A stretch of DNA of 28,135 nucleotides from Bipalium vagum (lineage: Eukaryota; Platyhelminthes; Tricladida; Geoplanidae). The notes beneath the pieces were generated by a model. That model was not told the DNA's origin and searched no databases. It was given only the letters and a program-made list of their open reading frames with translations. Position numbers and translations under genes: made by a program. How positions within the stretch are numbered: the first letter of the stretch is position 1; the number at the start of each line of letters is the position of its first letter. Positions 1 to 10,719 of this stretch are shown in pieces. Location of the stretch: contig JBBMKC010066509.1 of assembly GCA_037834085.1 (NCBI GenBank), positions 1-28,135 on the forward strand, given 5' to 3'.

Positions 1-525
1 TCTTTTTCTTTGATGTCGGTCATCAATCTCATCAAATCTTTAATTTCGCTTCCTTTCTCCAGCCTTCGCATTCTAACCTCTCGTGCGACCTCCTCATCTC
101 CAATGCATTGTACCAAGAACAGTGCTTCAAGCTTTTCAACGGTCAGATCATGTGACAGTGCTTTCTCTACCAATGATCTTACCTTCCTAAAAAAGCCTTC
201 AATGTCCTCACTGCCTCTTCTATATATTATTAATTCTTCCCAGTCGTCAACGACATTTTTTTCTTTCTCGAACAATAGACGGATTCTAGCTTCAGATCCG
301 CTTGCCTTCCCAAATTTTTCTTCGTAGGCCTCCCATAGATCTTCATATAACAGCGCATAAATCGCTGTTTCTCTTTTCTTTATTGGGGTCTCCTTAATGT
401 CAAAGTATCTTTGACATCTTTATATAAAACACCCCACATCGTCTCCTTTTCTTAGTATATCAGGAGCTATTCTGTCTGCGATCTAGTCCGACAGTGTTGA
501 TGCCGCCAAGTTATATTTTTGTGTA
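1..525 (-). mobile_element. LTR retrotransposon gag-like fossil, cut by window edge
   Basis: Read on the minus strand, this stretch resembles the capsid (gag) region of an LTR retrotransposon. It opens near 525 with MTTQKYNLAAS and continues as a charged, helix-rich sequence with an RCQRYFDIKETP block followed by ALLYEDLWEAYEEKF, the layout of the retrotransposon gag core. A second helical stretch includes EDIEGFFRKVRSLVEKAL. Base composition is clearly richer in G+C than the flanks. The copy is broken at about two or more points and runs off the window, so no protease, polymerase or LTR is visible and the family (Gypsy or other) cannot be set. It looks moderately old. The gag assignment rests on general sequence pattern only. 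Confidence 0.5.
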
Positions 526-1708
526 GTCATTTGTAAATCAGAATTTTATATTTTATTTATATTAAAAATATTAGTACAACAATTATAGTACACTAAATCT
601 CTTGAGATCTATTAGAACTTGTTCTTTAATATTAAAATGGTAGTAAGAGGCTGAAAGTTGGTTTCTCTCTCTACCTAGGTAACCCAATGTTGACCAAAGA
701 AATCCAAAGTGTATAGGCATAGTGATCTTTCTTATTTAATATCATAATTCTAATCTATGTTATCATTTTATAATTGACCCAATTATAACTAACTTGACTT
801 TGAATCACAATTCCTCCTCCACTAGGTATAAAACCTACAGTTTTGGTAATTTTTATTTTAAAGCGTATTCTATTATGTTTGCTTGTTTTCATAATTTGCT
901 GTCATATTTTGTTTTTATTTTATATATTATAAATTTCATATAGATTTAAAGTACCGAAAATAATTTAATAATTAAAAATAATTTATTAATTTCGAATTTA
1001 TATTTGATATTTCACCAATTAAATATTATAAAATTATAGACTCAATGGTATCTTGGGATTTTCATTTTATAATTTCTTAAAATTACTTTTGTCATTCTAA
1101 TTATTTATTGTAATGTCATGGTTTTATAAATTTAGTTTCTTTTATTATGGTGACAAATTTGATTGAAATTGAAATGTTTTATCTCTGATTTCCAACTCTA
1201 TGGTTTATGAAAACTTTCGACTATCTCATTATTTATTTAGAGACTTTTCATTGTCATTATATTTTTTTGGCTAGTTTGTAAAGTTTTATTATTAAAACAA
1301 AACGATATAATTTGAATAGTGTATATTAATGGACCAGTGTATTGAATAAAAAAAATTTCTTTAAATTATAAATTCAAAAATAAAAATTAAATAATTATGG
1401 TAACCTTTATTTATTTATTATTAATTCAGAGTAAAAAAATATGGAAACTCTGTTCTTTCGAAAGATGTGTCTCTGTTTAAGGGGTTGATATTTCATCTTT
1501 ATGAGTTTAAAATTTTAACAATCTTAAACTGTTCATTCTTTTTTCATATTTTTATATAATCATTGGAGATCGTAAGAAATTTTAAAATCTAATTAGCTAT
1601 TGTATTTTTCTTTTATTTTAGATTGATAATACTGGGCTTAAAAACTGAAAATAGATATAATCAAATAATTAATGAGCAAAGCGAATTCGACCTAACAAAA
1701 TATAATAT
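526..1708. other. A+T-rich spacer, no gene seen
   Basis: Between the gag-like fossil and the 3' end of the receptor gene the sequence is low-complexity A+T-rich DNA. The slightly less A+T-rich piece at about 640-850 could be leader or LTR sequence of the fossil at 1-525, but no terminal repeat or primer-binding site could be recognised. Confidence 0.4.
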
Positions 1709-1714
1709 TTTATT
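1709..1714 (-). promoter_or_regulatory. Candidate polyadenylation signal of the receptor gene
   Basis: The plus strand reads tttatt here, giving AATAAA on the minus strand about 130 bases past the receptor stop codon. The motif is common by chance in such A+T-rich DNA, so the assignment depends on position. Transcript data would decide. Confidence 0.35.
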
Positions 1715-1845
1715 GTCCCGACAATGGAAATTGAGACAAAGTAAAAAGTTTTTTTAAAAACTTTTATAATAATAAAATATTATTAAAAAAATAGTAATGA
1801 TAATTATAACTAAGATGGTAATCTTTACAATGAGAGTTTTTCCAA

Positions 1846-2195
1846 TTAAAATTTGGAAATCTCTTGTCTGAAAAGGGGCTTAATAACAATTAAAAATAGT
1901 GTTATTATTATCGTCAATATTGAAAAAAGAATTCCCACATATTTGTCAATACGTCTAGCAAGGGTTTGATAGTAAAGTTGTGTATCTAAAACTTTACATT
2001 GCGAAATTGGAGAATGTTCATCAATATTCCAATCAATACAAGTTTGATTAACAGTGAGACGATCTGAATACGATATTAAAGATTGATTTTTATATGGGAT
2101 CCTTGGTTGACTACCGAGATGATGTATCTTAATTCCTATTACCACCAACATAACGGAAATTGACGTGAGCCCCATATTAACCGATATATAAATAC
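1846..2195 (-). CDS. nAChR-like subunit, last exon (TM3, cytoplasmic loop, TM4, stop)
   Basis: The acceptor ttttag precedes G at 2195; the exon begins in phase 1 and completes Gly275 with the preceding exon. It encodes TM3 ([17 protein letters not shown] and on), ending in the conserved His-His pair (299-300). A short cytoplasmic loop follows, with Cys327 and Cys341, and then TM4 beginning [13 protein letters not shown]. The arginine-isoleucine-aspartate lead-in is typical of nAChR TM4. The stop TAA ends at 1846, five residues after the RQ that follows TM4. The TM3-TM4 loop, about 55 residues, is well below the 100 or more usual for nAChR subunits. Confidence 0.93.
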
Positions 2196-5100
2196 CTAAA
2201 ACACATTAACATCTATCTTATTAATTTTAATGTATAACAAATAATAAAATGAAAAATGAAAAAAAAGTGTATGTATCAAATTTTCAATGATGGATTTCAT
2301 AAATTGTCACAAATTAATTTTAATAAAAATTTACTGACTTTAAAATTTGTTGAAGACCGAAACTGAAATCAACGTACCACGTAACATTTAACTTATATAT
2401 TAGATTGTAAAGAAATAAATGATGGTTTAACATTGAACTTTAATAGTAAACCGTAAAATTATCAGAGTGGGTAATAAGATATATATTTTGCTATATATTA
2501 CTAAAACATGAAACAAACCACACACTATTTTAATCCATAATGTAATCACCATTCATATAAATGATATTTCGTCATCTTACAGTAAAAGCACGAATCCTTT
2601 GTTGAAAAATTCAGGTTTTTGTGAGTCAAAATAAGTCTTGACCAAAATTTCAATGCCCTCTGTATTTTTTAAATTGTTTTCCAGCCAAACTGTGATACAT
2701 GGACCTGAACAAGTAGTAGTCCGTTGGCGCCAGATCATGCTGTTTGGCGGATGAAGAAGAACATCACAACCTAATTCCTCTAATTTTAGCTGCGTCAATT
2801 ATGTAACAATTCAGTTTTTACGGTATTTACTTCTTGTCGACGAAGACCGTAGTCCACACAGCTTAAATGTTGGCAATAACGTTCTGCAATTATTGTTTCT
2901 CCTCAACAACTCAAAATAAACTAGACCATGTATATTCCGTCAGACACAACGAAGTATCTTATTGTCTTGATTTTGAACTTTTGGGGTTGGTATGGCTTCA
3001 TCAAATTTGCTCAATCATTGCAGTCTTTATGTGGATTTTCATATTGAATCAACTTTTCATCTGATGTTAATGAATTGGACAGTTTCTTTGAATTTTTAGA
3101 CCACGAGAGCAATGAAGAACAGAGAAGATTTACGATTGGTTTTGTTGCTCTCTGAAAAATCATGGGGAATCCATTTTCCATGTTTTCGCAAGGCGATATA
3201 GGTTGTTACAAATAGACTTCTGAGCCCAATCGAATTTATAAGCAAAGTCTGTCGTGAATTGTTAAGGATCTGACTCAATGCTTTCTTTCAACAAGTCCAA
3301 ATTCATACTCAAAGATTGATGTACATGTTCTGAATCCTCCAGACTCTCGTCTCTATCTTTAAATCTCATAAACCAATTTTGATATTGACATTCCGATATA
3401 ACTTTGTTACCAAAAGCTTTTTGCACGTTTTAGCTGCAATTTCACCCAATTTGGATTGAAATAAAAGAGCGACACGGAAAACATATTTTTGATCAATCAT
3501 AATAAATTCAAATCTTTCTGCAATACTTAAATATTATTAAAACAAATTGCATTAAATATATTTATTTTTCTTAAATAACGAAATACAATTTTCAATTATT
3601 AATTGATTTACAACTATAAATATTCAAATATCACTTTATAAAGTAGACCAAAATTTTTTATTCAGCATAATAGTAGTAAGTCTTAAATATTAATAATATA
3701 TAAAGTTAGTTTTATTCTAAAATATATATATTTGTTTCTAATATTTTAATATCAGAGTTTTAGATAATTTAATGAACTAATTTAATAATAAAAAATTATT
3801 ATGATCTCTTTTGTGGGCATTAAAAATCTTCATACTCATCATAATAATTATGCTCAATTCGCTCAGATTAAATATGATTAAAGAATTTTTAAAATGATAA
3901 AAAATATTTAACAAAAATACTAACCTATAAGTGGAGTGAACTCTGATGTCGCTGGCATTTTTTCAGTGACCATTAGTAAGAACACTGAATATAGTAACAA
4001 AACTGTTAGACTTAATGTAACCTTTTCTCCTGATTCTGAAGGTAAAATAAATGCCACTAATGTTAACATTGATAGCATGATACAGGGAAATGTGACGTTG
4101 ATTATGTAATATAGATTTCTGTAAAAATAATTGAATTAAAAGAAGAATAGTTAATTTAATCTTTTATTAATGTATCCATTTAATACCACCAAAAAGATTT
4201 TTAAATTAATGGTTTATACAATTATATTAATAATTTTCATTAAAATGTAATTTACTTTTTAAATAAACGAGTTTAATCAAATTAAGACAAGATCTACTTA
4301 AATATATTAAAAAATATTTTTTAAAAATATTAAAATACTTAAAACATGTTTCTAACTTTTCATTTCAATTCTTCATCAGTCAATAAAATGTTTCTGATAT
4401 TTACATTTTAACTTGTTAAATAAAGTTATCTAAAAATTTAAAATTATTTTCCTTAATTATTATTGGTTATCATCAAATTTCTTAGGCAGGTAAAATTTAT
4501 TAATCAACAATCAACATTTTCACAAGCATTGCTAATAGCATGCGTGACCTTTTTTGGTTGCGCATTCATTGATCCTTTTCGGCATCGATTCAATTAAACA
4601 CGAACATTACTCACCAATTAGTTCATTTTATTGTTTATTGAGGTGCTGACGAAGTTTTAGTATGGTTGCTGGTGGATGGTCAATTAAAATTTTGTGGATG
4701 TCATAATATTAAAAAATAGGAGACAGTAGCATCATCTCAGAATACAAATTATTGAGAATTCACAACCAAGCAGAACTAGCAAGGTATTAGATCACTCATT
4801 AAACTTGCATCCAAAGAAGGCTATGGTAACTGTTTGTGGTCTGCTGCCGGACTAATCAATCATAGCTTTCTCAACCATCACAACAGAGAGGTAGTGTCAG
4901 GAAATTGAGAAAACGCATAGCAAAAATTGAAACAAAACGGCATTGGTAAATAGAAAAGGTCCTATTCTCCTACACGACAATGTTCGGCCACACGTTTAAT
5001 GATCATGGGCCGGAAGTTGCAATACTCTGGATATGAAAATCTCGACCATCCACTATATTCTCCAGACCTTTCGTCCACGGACTTCAACTTTTCAAAGATT

Positions 5101-8100
5101 TCGACAGTTTCCTACGTGACAAATAGTTCAAGAATCATGATGATGTCCAACAGGTCTTCAACGACTTTGTCGACTCCAGAAATTTATGAAATCTATTTCC
5201 GGCCAACCTAATAAGTCTCACACACATACACAATGAGGGAAATAAATTTAATAAATATCACATAGATTCGGGTGACATTCCCAGATACTTTTTTTGGTGA
5301 GAAAATTTTCAAGGGTTTGGTTTTTTATCTCCGTATGTTACAAGAATTTTTGACTAAATGTCGTTATATGCCAATCAATCATTTTATTTTATCATTTCCA
5401 GCAACCTCAAATGCAATTGCTGGAACAGTTTTTGGTTGCAATTTAAAATTATTTTTATATATTCAATTTCATTTGTAACCATGTTGCCAATAATATTTTT
5501 TTATACTTTTTACAGTTTTTCCTTTTATATACATCTAATACTTTATTTTTAAAATTTTTTTTATTTTTTAATTTTAACTTTTGAGATTTGTCCAGCGAAC
5601 TTTTGGAGCCCCTATTTCAGAGGATAATGGTTAATAACATTATACTGTAAATTTGAAACTCATATGTTTAAGCAGCAAACTAAAACAAAGAAAATTTAAA
5701 TCGGTAGATAAATGAGAACCCCAGAGGCTAAAAAATTTTAACAACTGAAAAAAAACTTAGTTCGTTACCTGATAATATTAAAAAATGCTTTTGTATGGTC
5801 GATTAAATTGAGGTATCAAAGTTTTATATGTAAACAAAATAATCTCGATGTCTTTTGAAGAAATTTAGCCATTCTTTGATATCGTTGGTTTTTTTTCGGC
5901 AGATAGAGACAGATTAAAATATCGATGAATTGTAATTACAGTAATATTGATATCGTAAGACCTTGGAACTTGCATGAATGTTATAGATGTAGTTTGATTA
6001 ATCACAGATAGTAGCTTGATCTTTAATCTGCTTGTATTGATATCTTCCTTGGTCGACCTGGCATATAATTTCCATTGATCCGCTTCCGACCAATATTTTC
6101 TTGTAAGCCTGACTTGAGACATACAAGTGTAATGCTATGGATTCTTAGAATATCCTTTTTCCAATAATAAAGTAATTTTTGCGTGAAATTCTCTTGAAAA
6201 ACTTGCCATGATTAATTTCAATAATCACTTATTTCTAAGAACTGCGAAATTCCAGGAATATATTTATTATTCTATTTTAATCTATTAAAACACAAAAAAT
6301 ATGTTAAATAATCTATATATAAATATAAACCAATACATCTTTGTAGTAAAGAAAAAATCGATGAATTATGATCAACATTATACAACATGACAGATTATTG
6401 AAGCATTTAAACAAGTATTACAAATTTAACTTACACACATTAACTACTTTGAAAACTGTATTCCTTCATTATCATCCTAATAATATAATTGACTAAATAA
6501 AAATTACTTCTCCTAATTAAACCATTTTCACAAAATATAATTGTTTACGTCATTGTTTATATGGGCTAGCTTGAACAATAAGTTATCATTTCCAATAGTA
6601 ATAAAACTGTCAAAAGAGTATTTCATTATTTCAATTCATTTGTGAAATATTTCGCAACGTGTCAAATTAAATCAGAGGAATAAATCAGTTGTAGGATACA
6701 GTTATATTTATTTAGTAACTATTTTATCTCCCTAAGTTTCAGGACTATTCTAGGATGATTTCAGTATAAATTTATAAAATATGATTCTAAAGTTAAAGTG
6801 GTAATGGGCTCAAAATTTTTTTTAGAATTATGATTAATTTAATGATGGTAGAGTAATGTAAAATTTAGAATAATTAACGTAATTCTAATGAATATATAGG
6901 GGTCCGCAAAAAAGCTTCGTTTTTTCTAAATTATTTATTATACTACAAAAACATAAAACATACAACTCAAAATTGGTAAAATATATAATTTTATATAAAA
7001 AATATAATTTTGTAAAAACGAAGTTTTTTTTGCGGACTCCTATACTTTAATTAAATTAATATTTAAATAATTACAGGGTGTCGCGTATATAGTGTTACGG
7101 TATACTTTTGACAAAAATTTGGGTAGACAACAAGTCTCAGATAACGAATATTTAAATTCATTTAATATGCTTACAAATAAGGAGAACAAACAGTTGTATT
7201 ATATACAAATTAAATAATATATTTAAATGACGAAATTTGTTATACATACACGGTTTTCTTGGTGGTAAAATAATTTGATTTAGAGAAATTTTATTATGAC
7301 AAACATTTTTCGAATTTCTGAATTCATTAACAGCAAAATCGTTTTCTTATAAGGTAATCTAATCAACTACATATGTTGATATCTTAATTGAAGCTCTGCT
7401 TCGACAGACCTTCCTCCTTCGAGAAAAGAATATACGAATAAATAATATTATCCGATATTTGTTTAATACTATAAGCGGGTAACACATCTCATCTCATTTA
7501 TTTTAACGTGAAAGGTTTTGTAGCACGCCATGTGACAAGTTCACTTTCCAATGACGGTTAGTCCATTCTGATTGTTTTGATTTACCTATATGAATATAAA
7601 AGAGGTGTGAGAACATCAGAAACATATAATTCAATTTGGTTTCAAAGGTCCTGGTAAATTCCTAATCAAACTATGACTTATTCGTCCAGTTGGCGTTTTC
7701 ATAAAACTCTTCGTTTATTCTATATGTCCTTGACAGAAACAACATAGATTCTATCATTTTGTTTATTAATATTTTGAAATCCGGAGAAGATTTTCTTGTC
7801 TGAAAAGAGACTCGGCCTTCCACGTGTCAAGTTGATTTGGGAAAGAATTATCTGCATTTATCAAGATGATTTTACTGGATCGTATCGCTAAAGCTTTTGA
7901 AAGGATTATTAGTTTATAGGCCGTCAATTCAAGGTCATTTCTCAGAACCCCGTGAATTTTCATTCTTGATTTTTGAAGCTCTAGAGCGATTTTCTGATAC
8001 TTCACCTTTGGATTTTAAACCACTTTGGCAAGCTGTTTATTTCTAATGTTAATACGAAATCCTGGAGAAGACTTCTTTGTGTTTGTTTTTAGTTTTTAAT

Positions 8101-10637
8101 AAAATAAAATAATAATTATTTTTTATAAAATTAAAGATTAATAGCATAAAACTCGAACCAATAAAAATCGAATTTTTGTAAATAAGTATGACGATTATTT
8201 TAAGAAAAACAAAAGCCTAATACTATATATGGGACACCCTGTATATTTTGTGATTAAATTAAATCAATGAATTTTGAAAAAATGAAGAATTTTAAAATCC
8301 AAAGGTTATAAATAAAACTGTTTATAAATTTCGACTTGATATCTAAGAACTAAATTATGAACTTGAAATCTTTTGATGTCAATATAGCGGTTATGGTGGA
8401 TTCGGCAGATACATTTAATTTTAATACTTTTAATTACCTGCGTTTGAGTTTCAAATAAAACGATAATTCAGAATACGTTTCATTTGACTGATGATGAAAA
8501 ATTTCATTTACGACGGAAGTTGTATTGAATATATTCCATTCCCCGTGCTCTATAAGTTTGCTCAAATCGACATTTGACTTTAATTTTTTCACTTCAAGCT
8601 GTAATAAAAAATTAATTTAAACTTTCAAATTATGATTTGATAATAAATATAATTAAATTCACAAAAAAAATTGATTAAATTATTACACACCTGAAAAAAA
8701 AATTTTCCCTCTCAATTTTTTAATGCACTCAAAAGTGCATGTTAAATAATGGTGAAATGTAAATTATTTTTGAAATCGATCGATTAGATTTTAAGATATT
8801 TCAATTTTTATAAAAATTTTAACATATAATATTTTGTTTAAATTAACATATTAAACATAATAGAAACTTTTCAAATTGAAATCTTTTTGATAAAGGGGCA
8901 ATTTAAAAGGTATATATTTAGTGTTGCCATGAAATATTTTAATCATTTATGAACTGTTTCCGGTGTCATGAACAAAAAAAACCATAAAATTAATTCGGAT
9001 GATTTCTGCTTTGTTTGCGCGAAATTCTTTGGGAGGCATCCAAGAAAATTTAATGCCGCAGTTCAGGATGCCTATTTTAAATATTTCAAAGTAATAGTAA
9101 TGATAATAGCAAAGGTTTTGCACCGTCTTATATATATCCTTCTTGCTATCGATATTTATATATGTACAGTCGGAATAGCAGTTATAAATTGCCTTTTCAG
9201 TGCCCAGCGATTTGGACTGAAAATAAAAGGCATGATTTCAGTATTTTCTATTTCGGCTCAATTGAAAAACCGATTATTTATTTTGATTGTGACAATTTTC
9301 AAATACCCAGAAATGATTGTCCGGACCTGGCTGACCGCACGACATTGTCACCTTTCAGTAGTACTGATTCTAGTAACCAACTCTTTTCAGGATTTTTGTA
9401 CGGAATTGAATCTGAGCAAGGTGAAATAAAAAAAATGTCTTTCAATGTTAAGGAAAGATCCTCATATATATGAACACAATTAATTGGTGTTACGATACGG
9501 CAAATCGCGAAACCTAAAGAAATTATTCTGGGCTTCTTTTCTTCTCGTGATGGAATGTATTTTTGTCGTGATATCGCAGGCTTGCTAAATATTTTACAGA
9601 TTGAATATATCAGAAGTGATTGGTGCATTTTTATAGATTCTTCGATGAAAAGTCTAAAGGCAGGTCTCATGTACAAAAATAATGATCTGCCCACCTTTCC
9701 AATACTCTTAGGACATATGAAAAAAGAACGTGATTCAATCAAGAAAATATTTGAGGTACTTGATTACCATAGTCATGAAAGGCTGATTATGTGCGACCTT
9801 AAAGTATTAAACTTTATTATGGGTTTAAAAAGTGGATTCGCAAAATACCCATGCTTGTACTGCACATTTGACTCCAGAAACTGCCATCTTGACTTCAAAT
9901 AGGATAAAATTTGGCCACCTTGTATATCTTATGACAGTCAGCCGTTAAGAACAGCAGAAAAAATTGTTTTACCTGTTTGCACATAAAACTTGGCCTCTTT
10001 CAAAAGTTTGTCAAATCCTTGGACAAGAATAGAACATCTCTTTCTTTGGTAATATACGGTTACGTAATAAAGGATTACTAGTTTTGTGACATTTTTTTAT
10101 TTTGTTAAAAGTGATGTAAGTCTAAAATGATTCGACTGATTTCTGTTAAATTTTGTCACCCTTAATATTATAACATGCATAACTGAATAAAGTTTAAAAA
10201 ATAAGAGGAAAAAGAAAAAAAAATTATTGTTACAAATGTGTTATATTATTTAAACTTTTTAAAAAAATTAATTGGTTGAATAAAACAATATTTTTAAATA
10301 GTTATTTTACAATGTTTCATTTTGATTTTAGAGTAATTTGAATAAATACCATTACCTCAATGGTTAGTTAATATTATTTTTATAAATAAAATTATAAGTA
10401 ATTATCTGTATAAAACGAGTTAATATTTTATTTTCTAAATTATGAAAGCGATTTATTGCTCAAATTTTAAATAATAATAATAATAACTATAATACAGCTT
10501 TTGACTTTATTTTTACAAATAAAACCTTTTTTTAGAATTGTTATTTATCAATCAACCAATTTATGAAACTGCTTTCTATTTTCTGATTTCAAATGAGTTA
10601 TTATTCTATTGGGATTTCTCTCTTCTGGCTTTGGCTC

Positions 10638-10719
<82 letters not shown>

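Noticed and set aside
7766-8090. Near-duplicate words (gaaatcc-ggagaaga-tt-ctt) at 7775 and 8050 suggesting an internal duplication
   Set aside because: They fall in different functional regions of the transposase (catalytic motif and N-terminal part), and the flanks do not match, so chance is more likely.
9299-9742. 147-residue minus-strand frame
   Set aside because: It lies opposite recognisable plus-strand blocks of the repetitive protein relic and has no family motif of its own.
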